Origin: Microvelia longipes
Lineage: Eukaryota; Arthropoda; Insecta; Hemiptera; Veliidae
Assembly (NCBI GenBank): GCA_018340805.1
Contig: JACMZG010001913.1
Span: forward strand, 19,856,079-19,920,078
Reading direction: 5' to 3'
DNA: 64,000 nucleotides
The notes below the pieces were generated by a model. The model was not told the origin of the DNA. It saw only the letters and a list, made by a program, of their open reading frames with translations, and ran no database searches. Of this stretch, positions 45,376 to 56,811 are shown piece after piece; positions within the stretch are counted from its first letter, which is position 1; the number at the start of each line of letters is the position of its first letter. Made by a program: the position numbers and the translations under genes.

Positions 45376-45791
45376 TACATGAATAGATTTTGGCTCATAA
45401 CAAAACTAATGGAATGATAAGATAATGATTTTACATTAATCAAAACACAGGCTTAGGTGATGATGACAGTTCAGAACATTATTTAAGAGAGTAGTCTAGC
45501 ATTGCAACTATTATACAATACCATGTTCTTTAATAAAACAATAAGTGTGGTAAATTACTTTAAACATTAACTAGGCTAACGGTATCCTCTTAGGACACGC
45601 ACTTAACATTCTTATGTGCACTTTCTGCTTAGTATTATGGCGATCTAAAATAAACTAGCTGATTGTATGAGCTAATTTTGCCATGTTAATTAATATATTG
45701 CCATAAAACAAATAACAATGCTGCATATCAGCAATGTTAGCAACGGAAGTGTCACTATGGCAACAAAATGTTTATTATAATAAGTTAAACA

Positions 45792-47174
45792 CTAGAGTAT
45801 TACACAACATCTACAGTATCGTTGATGTGTTCCGCCAGTGCTGGGTGGAGGAGTGACAGGTGCAAAATATGCATGAACACGAATATTAGGTAAGTGATTT
45901 CGTAAACGTCTTATACCTGCACGTGTGATCAGTTGACAGTCATAAAGCTCAACTCGCTGCAAGTTATGACAAGTAACTAAGTGTTCAAGAGCTGCATCAG
46001 TTATAAGTGGACAGTTGTCTAACTCCAAAACTGTTAAGTGTTCAGCTGCACAAGGTGAAAAGCCTAGTTGTCTGATACCTTCGTCAGTTATTAATTCACA
46101 ATGAGACAGACTTAATTTCTCTAATCTAGGGCAACCCATGGCTAAATGGACAAGTGTTTGATCAGTTATCAAAGCGCATTCTTCCAAATCCATCTTTTCT
46201 AATAAACGACAGTTTTTAGCTAAAGCTTGGAAACCATTGTCAGTAAAAAGTGTGCAACCAGCCACTTCCAAAGTAGACAGAAAATGGCTATGGGTAGCCA
46301 ACCCTATTAGACTAGCATCAGTCAAACGATTACAACCACTCAGACACAAATTGTGTAAATTACGGCAATATTCAGCCAATTTATTGACACCAGTATCTTC
46401 CACATTGATACATCCATGAAGATTTATTACTTCTAAGTCCTGGCAGTTTTGAGCCAAACAAATTACAGCTTTATCAGTCACTTGTAAACAACCTTTGGAA
46501 ATGAAACATTTTAATTTTGGACAGCCTTTAGACAATGCTTCTATGCCATTTTCAGTGATGTTTTTACACCATGAGATATTGATGTGTGTTAAATTATGAC
46601 AGCCATCAGATAGAGATTTCAGAGACAAATCAGTTATGGAGCAACAAGACCTAAGATCTAATCGAGTTAATTTCTTACAATATTTACTTAAAGCTTGACA
46701 AGTGCTATCAGTTAGTTTTTTACAATCTTCTAAATTTAAATCCTCAACATTTTGACATGATATAGCTAGAGTTTTCATGGATCCATCTGCCACAGACTGA
46801 CATCCTCTCAGACTTAACCTTCGTAAAAATCCACCGCATCGACTTGAAATGTTTTCAATCACAGGACCTTCTACATCGGTTTGAAAATCAAACAAATCAA
46901 TCCTTTGCCAATTGCTTCCGTCCAAGGCCAATATATTCCACAGTTTGGAAACTTGAGCACAGCGGCACAAAGAAACCACGTCTAAATAAGAAAATATTCT
47001 CAGTAATAATTCTTTCGGAAGTTTCTTGTTGATGAGAGAATCATCTTCAGCAAAGACTCGAGCGAGTTCCATTTTGTGTTTTGTAGTATGAATCATGTTA
47101 GCCTGACATCCAGGGTCAACTTTTCTTTTTTTACTTTTAACTCCACAAGTAATAAACAATTTTATACCTCTCAT
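45792..47174 (-). CDS. FBXL20: F-box and leucine-rich repeat protein, FBXL2/FBXL20 type
   Basis: Substrate receptor of an SCF (Skp1-Cul1-F-box) ubiquitin ligase. The 460 residues contain a basic N-terminus, an F-box at about 49-97 (KLPKELLLRIFSYLDVVSLC, then VSKLWNILALDG), and about a dozen cysteine-type LRRs from about 113 to 430 with the recurring pattern L..L.L..C..ITD..L. The protein ends in CVIL, a CaaX box of the kind that is geranylgeranylated in FBXL2, so membrane anchoring is likely. Length fits the family. The coding region is one uninterrupted exon. An acceptor-like sequence just before the start (exon beginning 47189) suggests 5' UTR introns. Possible first exons end at donors near 51216 or 54753. 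Met 27 or 35 could also start. An AATAAA lies 16 bp past the stop. The FBXL2 versus FBXL20 split is not resolved. Confidence 0.95.
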   Translation of the reverse strand: MRGIKLFITCGVKSKKRKVDPGCQANMIHTTKHKMELARVFAEDDSLINKKLPKELLLRIFSYLDVVSLCRCAQVSKLWNILALDGSNWQRIDLFDFQTDVEGPVIENISSRCGGFLRRLSLRGCQSVADGSMKTLAISCQNVEDLNLEDCKKLTDSTCQALSKYCKKLTRLDLRSCCSITDLSLKSLSDGCHNLTHINISWCKNITENGIEALSKGCPKLKCFISKGCLQVTDKAVICLAQNCQDLEVINLHGCINVEDTGVNKLAEYCRNLHNLCLSGCNRLTDASLIGLATHSHFLSTLEVAGCTLFTDNGFQALAKNCRLLEKMDLEECALITDQTLVHLAMGCPRLEKLSLSHCELITDEGIRQLGFSPCAAEHLTVLELDNCPLITDAALEHLVTCHNLQRVELYDCQLITRAGIRRLRNHLPNIRVHAYFAPVTPPPSTGGTHQRYCRCCVIL

Positions 47175-48178
47175 ACATACCCCAAGAAACTAATAAATAA
47201 AAATAAATAAATTTTTAGATTAACACTTAATAAATTAATTATTTAATAATAAATACAGCAATAACATACTACCAATACAACAATACTATGATAAAAACGT
47301 TTCTACAATATCAATAAAGGCTGTGAACTTCTAAATTCATTAATATATAGTGACAAATATGCAAAAGCAATGATTATATAATATTAGACACATTTGCAAT
47401 ATACAACAAGATATAAATACTAAAGAACAATTATTTTTACTTAAAATTGTATGAATAAGAAAATAGTATAAACTTTTATAGAGTGCATCATGAACGGTAA
47501 ATTTAAAATTATTTATAGAGTTAAGGGGTGATAAAATTTCTATGCATAACTAGGAGATAGGAACAAGTAGAGAGAGGGTTGATTTCTTCTTTTAGAGCCA
47601 AAGCTCATTTCTTCTGCAAAATCTCCCTAGAATCAGAACAGAAACAACACTGTAACATTTTTAAAATAAAAAATATATAATTATACTACTAATTTTTTAA
47701 TATCCCAACATTGCAAAAGTCTTCATATTCTGAAATAATACATCATATTTAATTTATTTAATAAGAACGTTAAATGACTTTTCCATTTTAGCATATAGTC
47801 TATCATAATATATATTTTACATTCCCAGAGGAATCTGATTCTGTTTAATTAATTTTATGTTACTGACAAAGTTTATTTTTGTACTGTTGTGTTCTAAATT
47901 TGAGATAAGATTTAACTAATTGCAAAACCAATCCCCGGTTTTCATATTTATCCAAAAGCTTTTCATAGTGTACAGTATCAAATATCTTAGATAGGCCTAA
48001 AAAAATTGCTAATATTTTTTTAGGGGTTTTAAGGGGTCCACAACAAATTTTAAAGTTTTAAAAATTAAAATAATAATAATAATAAATAAAAAAAATCTAA
48101 TTATAGAAAATTTTTGAGACTATTGATTGAACCTTTCTTTCATTCTTAAAAATTGTCCTTTCATACTATCTAGAAAGG
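47175..48178. other. 5' flank or intron of the F-box gene, no feature seen
   Basis: AT-rich DNA with no convincing frame or repeat. It would be intron sequence if the F-box gene has upstream noncoding exons. Confidence 0.4.
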
Positions 48179-48555
48179 TATAGAATAAAAGGCTAATTTG
48201 AACCTCCTAAATTAGACAATTGCAACACATAGAGAAAGTCCTCTTGCATTTATTTTATGAGATCTAAGGTTTTTTCTTAAATATGTTAATTCTAAAAAAA
48301 TAAACTGACATAAAGTGTTTTATAATGTTTTAAAGTAACAGAACGGTCTTTCAGGAAATAATATCAATATCTTAGTTTCTGAAAGACTGTTCTGTTACTT
48401 TAAAACATTATAAAACACTTTGTCAGTTTATATTTTTTTAAATTAACATATTTAAGGAAAGACCTCAGATCTCTTAAAATAAATGTAAGAGGACTTTCCC
48501 TATGTATAGTATAACTATAGTCTAATTTAAGAGGCTCAAATTAGCTTTTTATTCT
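48179..48555. mobile_element. Foldback element, about 377 bp
   Basis: Long arms: tagaataaaaggctaattt at the left with its complement at 48536-48555, and gtgttttataatgttttaaa (48317) with its complement near 48395. The core carries gaacggtctttcag and its complement. No hammerhead-like core was found. Confidence 0.8.
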
Positions 48556-48857
48556 ACACCTGCATTAAAATAATGTAGTCACTAGGGGTGTTAATAGTCT
48601 CTTATTTTTTTGGTTGATTCAAGATCACTTTAAGCAGGAATAAAGTGCTCACATAAGAGATCATTAAGCGGAAATAAAAGGAATCAGATTTTTTTTAATA
48701 ACACTCAGCATATCGTATTAATAACATAAAGGTTTTAGTAACATGGTAGCAAAAGTGGCTTTCTATGGGTGGGGAACTCACAATCTAGACATTAAGTAAT
48801 ATCTTAGGCAACCCATTAAGTTTATCACGTCTGCTTATGGTTTGATCAAATCTGAAT

Positions 48858-49031
48858 TGATTTTTATTAACTACTTGGTGCTCACTAAAAATATCAATTC
48901 TTCAGATGAATGAACAAACTGAAACATGCATGAAGTATAAGTGCAATGTTTAAACATTTCTTTTTTCTTATTTCTTTTTAAACACTTATGAAAAACAAAG
49001 ACACTCGTATTTTGTTTTCTTTAAAACAAAA
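48858..49031 (+). repeat. Segment repeated at the right window edge (63827-64000)
   Basis: 174 bp that reappear after the assembly gap in the same orientation. The only differences are single-base changes in homopolymer length (for example ACTTGG against ACTTTGG). Upstream of the F-box gene; nothing coding. Confidence 0.9.
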
Positions 49032-49559
49032 TGAAGTGGTGATTAAAATTATAGATCTTTTTTTCATTCTACCTATATGCTTTCCTTACAAAAAATGTAA
49101 CTTTCTTGACAGAGTAGTTTACTAAACTATATAAAAAGAGAAATATAATTTTCTTATGAAATTGAGTTATAACCAACTCCATCTGTATCTATGTATGAAT
49201 ATGAGTATAACTGTGTGTATGAGTAAGGTGTGTATTTGTAGGTATATGTGGGTGTGTGGATTTATGTATGTATCTACTTTTAGATTGCAAATACGCATAT
49301 GCAAGTGATGTGCTTTAATATTAAAATGCAGATTATTCTGTAATTAAAAAAATAAAAATTAACAAAAAATGAAGTTATGTAAAGATAAAGCTCGAGACAG
49401 AGCCCTCACTCTAGGTGTAAAGGTGCATCTACTAAGGAATCTTGCTAAATTTAACTAAAATATAATCCTTGAATTTTGTTCATTTTAAGACATAATGTAT
49501 ACTAATAATATTGTAAACTTTTCTTTTTGGAGAAAATAAAGAATTTTTTTACACTTAAA

Positions 49560-50242
49560 CTTGAAGGGTCATATTAGCATTCCCCCTAACTCAAATCTCA
49601 CTCAACTAATCCACCCTAGAGTTTTTATGCACCCAATCATCTAAAAAGCACACCCTCCGTACATGGTGGCACATTCCACAGGGTGCCCAGTTCATCTAGC
49701 CTAACCAGACTCTATCCAAACTCACCGCCCTGGCTGGTGTCCACAACTAGTTCACAGTGTGCCTGTAGTTCATCTAGACTCTGGTTAGGCTCACCACTAT
49801 AACTAATGCCAACTATCAGTCCACAGTGTGCTAAGTTCATCTAGTCTTACTGGCTCCTCTAATAACATAAGTCTCAATTGTCCCCGTCTTTGTTCAACCA
49901 GTCTCACTAATCTCATCAGATCCTATAGCATCTCCCGACTCTAGCTAGGCTCACTACTCTGGCTAGTCCAGCCCCACCGAACAGATAACTCTGGTAACCC
50001 TGAACGTCAGTGTTTGCTCAAACTCATTCTATAAAGTCAAAGTTCTGTAGTGCTACAAGGAGATGTCAGTCTTCAAGAACCGAGCACTTCGTTCCTAGTC
50101 ACTTATGTCATTTGTGTCACCGCCTTCACTTTCACTGACTAAGTTTTATGACATCCGAAGACTCAGCATATCTTTCCGACATTCATCTGCATCAGCCTAC
50201 AGAACCTTAAATTTTCATGAGCTAGAGACAAGGGAAACATGG
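49560..50242. repeat. GC-richer block with degenerate internal repeats
   Basis: Base composition is clearly less AT-rich than its surroundings. The words agttcatctag (three times), cacagtgtgc (twice) and ctctggttaggctcac or close variants recur about every 100 bp. No frame is open through it. It leads straight into the SINE at 50243-50462 and may be part of a larger retroposed unit. Confidence 0.5.
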
Positions 50243-50462
50243 ATCCAGACTTGTCTCAGATAAAACAGGAACCAACCCCGCATTTCCATAAAAGCAGCCA
50301 AGGAAACCACATAAAACCCTGACTAGGTTGGCCGGCCTTAAATTCCTCCTGAGTGTGTGGTACAAGGGATAACCTCATATTAGGGTCCTCCCCCCGCTGG
50401 ATTTGACCCCTCACCTCCAGGTTGAAAGACGAGTGCTCAACCACAGACCTACCAGACTCAGG
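50243..50462 (-). mobile_element. tRNA-derived SINE, copy 2
   Basis: On the minus strand: A box taggtctgtggttgagca (50451-50434) and B box ggggtcaaatcc (50410-50399), then a body with ggttatcccttgtacc and ggccaacctagtcagggttt. The order of blocks matches the plus-strand copy at 35180-35450. A 62-codon minus-strand frame across it is incidental. Confidence 0.65.
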
Positions 50463-52195
50463 TATTATTATAATTATTCCTTAATAATGAATACTATAAG
50501 CTTTGCAATGTTAGATATAAGACAAAACCGTCTATAGTAAGTGGTTTTTGTTGTCTCATATAATGTACACAATGTTATAATTAACACTGATATGAATCTA
50601 TTTGAAAAGATAACACAATCTAATATTAAGTAAAAAAATGTATATCAATAGCTTTAAAGTGTTCAATGGCAGGCAACATGACATTCATGTGACTGTCACT
50701 ATCAGATATAGAGTAGATATACTACACTAATATCTACCCTAGAGGACATAAACTTTCTTCTTTTAAATCAGAGGTTGATTTGACAGCCTAATTAATCATT
50801 CTTAAAACAATACTAGGTAGGAAAATTACCACATAAAGAAGCTTTGCCATTCCCATAAAGAAGTAACAATTTAAAATCCTACTTCATTAGTTAAAAAATA
50901 CAATAGTAGATTATAAATTCTTTAAAGTATAAAAATTACTTTGTTTAACGTAAACTTTTAAATAAAAAAAAAACTACAATAATTTTCTTAAACTGATAAC
51001 AGTAAACAATTTCCAATAAAGAATTAATGTATTTCTACATTCAATCATTAAAGATTAATCATTTAAGTTTTCTACAAAACGATCGCACTCTTTACAGAAA
51101 AGTTAATGCATTTGAAATAATAAGCATACCTTAAATATTTAAATATATAATGTTTAACACTAATTCAATTTGATAAAAACAAAACAGATTATAATCAATA
51201 ACAAATTTATACTTACAATTTGAATCGAACAAAGTTTAGGTAAATAAACAATAATAACTTGGTAAGTTTATTATTCAAAACAGCTGATCCGCTATTTTAA
51301 AAGTATATAAACTTTAAATTTAAAAAAAAAGAAAGACAAACTATTTTAAATAATAATAACATTCGTTGATTAAAATATCGTTATCAAATAATTGAATTTT
51401 ATCATGAAAATTAAAGTCTTACAAAATGTTTGTATAAACAATATCATAAACAATTATTTGTTTTTTTGCAATGAGTTCGCTAAATTGCGATGTAATTTTT
51501 AATTCAATATTAATCGTATGACCTTTAAATTGGTTAAATAGTGATAAGTACAACTATAAAATAATTTAAACCGTTTAATTAAACAATGATTATTTTAGTT
51601 TTATAAAGTAATTTAATTAAATTAAAGCTTAAATTTTAAACTAAGCTTTTAAAACACAAATGTTGTGATAACCGAATTAAAATTGATAACCTACTATTAA
51701 ATCAGCTGACTAAACAAATATAAGATTGCATAGAGTATGTAAGACGTAGACAAAGCATGCATTGTGGTATACAGTGACATAAACAGGTTGATTAGTTGAT
51801 TTCTTTACGTAACCTGCATAACTATCTGTTTATCCAATCAGATGCCAGTATACTTCTTATGTCAATGTTTTTCTTGCTATGAACTAATAGATCATACACA
51901 TAAGAGTATCACCTTAATACTAATGTTTACTCTCCTCTCCCCCCCAAACCTGACGTCACCCTTCCGACGTTTATAACATATTTTACTTTTCCCTATTTAT
52001 ACCGAAGGTAAATAAGGAAAAAAGTTGAAACAAACTTTTTATCTATACATATATCTGTTTCTGGTCCTTTTAAGACCTCCTGAGTGGTCAAGGTGCCAGT
52101 CTTCATTTGTCTTGTAGAGCCCAGTGTGTATATAATATAGTAGTGCTAGAGAGTTGGAATAGTACGAAAATCACTCTTATGTCTAGTTGCTTGGA
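50463..52195. other. AT-rich DNA upstream of the F-box gene
   Basis: No gene is supported. On the minus strand a strong donor (AATT then gtaagt, exon edge 51217) could close a noncoding first exon of the F-box gene. 51950-52110 contains gacgtcaccc and gtttctggtccttttaagac, words shared with repeat fragments near 29300 and 53270. Confidence 0.35.
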
Positions 52196-52860
52196 ATAAC
52201 ACTGGACTCTAAACTGTGTTGGACAGCACACATTAAACAGCTCCATAGTAAAATCTCAACTTATATATTTGTGCTGAGAAAGCTTAGAAAGTCCTTGCCA
52301 GAAACCGTGTTAAGAATACTTACTTGTCAATGATACAGAGCAGACTGGCTTAGGTATCATTGTGGGGCCACATCAACATCACAGTCTCCTACTCCTGCAA
52401 AAAAAGCATTAAGAATTATTAATAAGTCAGGTTACCGAGATCATTGTAAACCCATTTTTAAGAGTATGTCTGTAAAGACAATTGTAAATATGTATATATA
52501 TATAATGTTTTAATATTCATAAAAGAAAATGTAAATAGTTTTAAAACAAATGGCTACAATCATAGTTATGACACAAAAAAAGAGATCTACTTACCATTCC
52601 GATGCATAGGCTGACTAAAGCTGAGGTAGGGCAGAATGTGTTAGGTGTCAATATTTACAATAAACTACCGGAAAAAAAAAAATGCTAATATCGATAAATT
52701 TAAAAAAGTAAAAAAAAATTATTAGAAGAACCTTTTTACAACTTAAATGAATATTTTAATTTCACATTGTTAAAGTTGAATCCATGATGACGCATCCTAA
52801 AGCTATTGTATCATTGCATGATGGAAATAAAGATTTTTTTTTTATTTTTTATTTTTTTAA
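52196..52860 (+). pseudogene. LINE reverse transcriptase fragment, 3' end (Jockey/CR1 type)
   Basis: One plus-strand frame reads LDSKLCWTAHIKQLHSKIS, later LRKLRKSLPETVL, one TGA stop, then KKALRIINKSGYRDHCKPIF. This is the usual tail of Jockey- or CR1-type LINE ORF2 after the reverse transcriptase domain. Another frame near 52627-52670 gives QNVLGVNIYNKLP, the usual next block, so at least one frameshift intervenes. A tgcatgatggaaataaag word and T/A-rich tract near 52820-52850 probably mark the 3' end. A dead, 5'-truncated copy. Confidence 0.75.
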
Positions 52861-53189
52861 ACTATTTTTTTAATAATCGCAAAAATTTATAACACACAGA
52901 AAAATTATTGGGTCATGCACGTCCTGTATAAGCATATAGGCGAGCGCACAGTAGGTGCCATGGCACCCCACTGAAATACTGAAAGCTATATTTTCTTCGA
53001 AAAATTCACCAAAATAAATTAAAATGGAAATACTTTCAGGATTCATATAAAATTTACAATTTCTTTACATCTCTTATGGCTAAAAGAGAAATTTAAATAT
53101 CTTACCCAACACGAGTAAAAAATATTACAAAAAAAAATATAACATAAATATTAAAATAGAATTAACAAACTGTATGTTTTTGGATTTTA

Positions 53190-53650
53190 CTGTTCCTCGC
53201 CTCCTAACGTAGGTAAAAAAGTAGGAAATTAAGTTCCAGAAATCCAAAACCGAGGTTTCATTTTAATTATCCGTTTCAGACATTTTAATGACGTTATCTA
53301 AGAGGCTTTCATCATGCTGTCTATCTGTGTGTGTATATGCTCTGTCTGAGTCATGCATAAATCCCACAGTGTTTAAACGAGAGAATTGAAACTTGGCACA
53401 AAAAACTTGTTGCCGAAAGATATTTTAAACTAAAATAACCTATTTTGCTGAGTAATCCATTTTTTTAATCGTAAAAAATTTAAAAATGATACCAATCGAT
53501 TTGAAATTTGACATAAATGTACATCTGAAGGTGGTCAATCGATCCACAAAATTGCATTGTGATATCTGTTTTTGAAAATATTGACTATTAAATTTAACGT
53601 CGTACAATTTTTTTTCTAACTGCTTTTCAAAATTCGACATATATCGTCAG
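53190..53650. repeat. Dispersed repeat fragment
   Basis: Contains ttaattatccgtttcagac, tgaaacttggcacaaaaa and aaatttgacataaatgtac, words that recur in the same order around 29290-29730 and partly at 25470. No gene. 53693-53720 looks like a lone end of the hAT-like MITE (cttagaataatgctatat). Confidence 0.5.
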
Positions 53651-54139
53651 ATAGCGAAATTTTATATGAATTAGTAGGGGAAATGCCATAGCCTTAGAAT
53701 AATGCTATATAAGGACATAGGCATTCACTTTTAGTTTGTAAGTAATTGGCGCACATAGTATTTATTGGTGCAAAGTGCTAAGTTACAACGTTAGTGGTTT
53801 AAAAACGTTTGTTTACAACAGTCACGATCATGACGCTTTTGCCCCATTCAATTTAAATCAAGGATCTTGAATAAAGTATCTATTAATAAGTATCTTGAAT
53901 AAAGATCTTTGATTTAAATTAACAAATCATATGACATATTGATAAGGCTAATATTTTAATAAAGAACTTTACCAATAAAAAACTAGGCTGGCAAGCAACA
54001 TTACATGTCTTTAAAGCATTCGTGAATACAATATAAAAAGATTAAAGGTATTATTTCATTGAATTCCTATCTATGGAATTTCACAGCTTGCTCTCTCGTT
54101 ATGATGATGTGATCATGCTCAGAGTAGAGAATAAAAAAC

Positions 54140-54196
54140 AAAGAGATATATCACTAGAAGGGCCTTATTGGTTGAATTTTGAAACATCTAAAAAGT
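54140..54196. mobile_element. MITE family A, left-end fragment
   Basis: gagatatatcactagaaggg, then ttggttgaattttgaaacat and aaaaagtaacctgaccac, matches the left side of 12922-13247. No right end was found. Confidence 0.6.
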
Positions 54197-54803
54197 AACC
54201 TGACCACAAGTTGGTTCAAATTTTCCTATGGGCGTAAATGTAAACAACTATTTACGATTATCAAAATGTTTGTTTTTATTGCATTTATTTGAACAATTTA
54301 AAATAAATTGTTTATAATTTGTGTTAGAAATACATTTTATCACATCCAATAGAGGTTTAAGGGCAAATCTTTAAATACTAGGTTTGTTTAAATAACTGAA
54401 AACGAGGGGCTAATTAAACTTTTTTCGAGTGCACTATTTAACTTAATACATTTTTGCGAGTCATATTTGTTTTTCCCCCTTAAATATTAATTGTATTTAG
54501 TAATTTAACAACTTTAACCAAACATTTTTGAACATAATAAAAGCAATCGTAATTTAAGTTATATTAAGGCAATACATTGTCGTCTGTATGTTCTTCAAAA
54601 TCTTAATAAAAACATGTAGATTACCTTTACTATAGTTTCTCTTTTTCTTTAACTAATTTAATGTAACAATTATTTCACAGAATTTAATACAAAATCATTA
54701 AACTATCACGGACATATTAAAGTAAGAAAGCACGATTAAAAGTAAAACTCACCTAATTTATCATTTTTGCCAATAAAACTAAGTAAAAAACGTAAATCCT
54801 AAG

Positions 54804-54816
54804 TGCGCCATGCGCA
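54804..54816. promoter_or_regulatory. NRF1-like palindrome, possible F-box gene promoter
   Basis: tgcgccatgcgca is a 13-bp near-palindrome close to the NRF1 site, in AT-rich DNA. About 50 bp downstream on the minus strand lies a good donor (exon edge 54753, gtgagttt). Together they could be the distal promoter and first exon of the F-box gene. Confidence 0.25.
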
Positions 54817-54859
54817 GTCATTCCAATTTTAGCTCTTTTTTTGAGTCATGGCTCTGAGT

Positions 54860-55510
54860 ACTTTATTGAGTGCTCGTATCGACTCCGGACCATTTTCATT
54901 TAACTCACACCCCAAAAAACATTTTAAACAACTCCCCATTTGAAATACCTAGTTTACTGGCTGTATTAAAGGTTTTCCGGAAATGGTTTACCGTTTTTTC
55001 GACTTTTTGGTCACTGTAAGTGATCGTATGAAACCGTTTTTAATCGATTAAGCACCCCAAAAACAATGAAAACGACACCCTGTTCGAAATTTATATCCTT
55101 ACGACCGTAATTTTGGTTTCCGGTAATTTACCATGGTTTTTTCTACCTTTTTTTTTACTTAAAGTGCCCGTATCGACTTCGGACCAGTTTTATTTGATTC
55201 AGCGCCCTGAAAAACATATAAGGACCTTTTTCGCGACAAAAATATTAACCCTGAATAAGAGCGATTTTTACAAAGGTTGCTGACTTAGCAAATCGGGTTA
55301 ATGATGTCACAAAAACCTGGTTTTTAATAGGTTTTGCGTACCAAGTTTAATTAAAAAATAATAATCCGTTCTATTACACATACATACTTATATAATCGAA
55401 CCTATACACATATAAAGTTTCGCTAAACGTATTTTTTCATGATCAGGGATCGCGTTGTGTCTGAGATTCGACTCCCATCCCATAAGCGATTTTTTCTCTA
55501 AAGGAAATTC
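54860..55510. repeat. Dispersed repeat E, copy 2
   Basis: Same order of blocks as 33779-34600: the gtcgtatcgactccggacc type unit two to three times, taatgatgtcacaaaaacct, and a right end with aaaggaaattccctaaaa. It lacks the long TA microsatellite. Confidence 0.75.
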
Positions 55511-55539
55511 CCTAAAACAAAAATTTTATGAATTTTCTT

Positions 55540-55990
55540 TTTTAACTTAATGATAATAATGGTCCTATTTGGATAGAATCTTCGCCTAGACTTAATATTT
55601 GATGACCTCTTTAGTATGCAAGCTTAAAAAAGGTATCCCACTATTTTACCTTTTTAAGTTATGCTCGAACAACCATTTCTAATCCGCTTTTATTGTTTTT
55701 AGGTAACATTTAAGTGTTGATACATAACTCATAATTTCTGGATATGATATTTTTTATAAGATATTTGATTATAACCAATATTAATAATATATTTAATAAG
55801 ATAATTAAATAAGATATTTGATTGATATTTTTTTATAACCAACTCAGTAGCTTATAAAAACGCAATTTATACTCAATTTCTCCCATAAAATTTGAAAAAA
55901 TTGAGGACTTGGATATGAAAATTAGAATTTTTGTCATAACTCAGGGGAAAAAGTCTGATTTTGATGCGGTTTCCACAGCTTGTAGAGCTT
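55540..55990 (+). repeat. Dispersed repeat, copy 2 (first copy 1195-1640)
   Basis: Aligns with 1195-1640. It begins only about 30 bp after dispersed repeat E, while the first copy has no E beside it, so the two are either separate elements or parts of one larger element. Confidence 0.75.
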
Positions 55991-56080
55991 TTGCAAATAT
56001 GAAAAACTTTCCCATACCTAACTCTAGTTAGGTATGGTAACTCTAGTTACACATTTTTTGCATCTTGATATCTTAGTTAG

Positions 56081-56583
56081 TGGTGGGTTAGCGAGCTATC
56101 GAAGGACTGTATTAGCGTGAGCGCTTTACTTGCCCTCAAGTACTGCGGGCGTTTTTTGATCGGAAACATGATACATATAATATAAGAATAATAAAAAGAA
56201 AGTACAGCTTACCGAAGTAATTAATCCCAAATTGAAGATGAGGCGGCAAAGTGAAGGGTGTAAAGTGTAGGGTGTATTAGTATGTATATAATGTTATATG
56301 TTTTAGGCCTGTGTAAATAAATTATTATAAAAGAAACCTGGTTTCATGAGGGTGAAATAAAGATGAACTCAAACGGATATTTTTACTTTTACGGCACATT
56401 TAAATAAGCGAAACTCAAAATAAAATCTACTTCGGAATACTAATTAAAATCTGCGAGAGCGGGCGATGTTCAACAGTACAACGACAAGCGGCAAGTGCGT
56501 GTAGGTTTCACAAGCCCTAGCTAACCTTACTCATAGACGTACTAATATAATTGATAAAATAAGAAATAGATGCGGCCTAAACA
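56081..56583 (-). repeat. 3' LTR of the Bel-Pao element, 503 bp
   Basis: On the minus strand it begins TGTTTAGGCCGCATC and ends CGCTAACCCACCA, giving the usual TG...CA ends. It contains a segment nearly identical to 62643-62869. Confidence 0.85.
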
Positions 56584-56595
56584 TACTCCCCCGGG
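56584..56595 (-). promoter_or_regulatory. Polypurine tract of the Bel-Pao element
   Basis: On the minus strand a G-rich stretch (cgggggagta) directly precedes the 3' LTR, the position where plus-strand DNA synthesis is primed. Confidence 0.55.
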
Positions 56596-56811
56596 CATGA
56601 GTAAGCAAAAATCATATCAAAAAAAAATAAGAGCAATGGAAGGGGAAAAAAAAACCTTGAGAAAGGAAAAAAATCTGAGAGAAAATTATAAAAGTGCAAA
56701 CTCCAAATCTGCAGTTGATGTAAATCAAAAAACTTGAGCTTGCGATAAAAATAAAAAATAAACTAATCTTCTAAAATAAAAGTAGAAAAAAAAAGTTCCT
56801 GCTGAAGCGTC

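Noticed and set aside
52324..52394. A 71-base minus-strand exon with good splice sites upstream of the F-box gene
   Set aside because: The segment lies inside a plus-strand LINE reverse transcriptase remnant. The polypyrimidine tract is the complement of LINE lysine codons, so the splice signals are probably chance.
52595..52620. A 26-base minus-strand micro-exon with acceptor and donor
   Set aside because: It overlaps the same LINE fragment, close to its QNVLGVNIYNKLP block, and has no other support.
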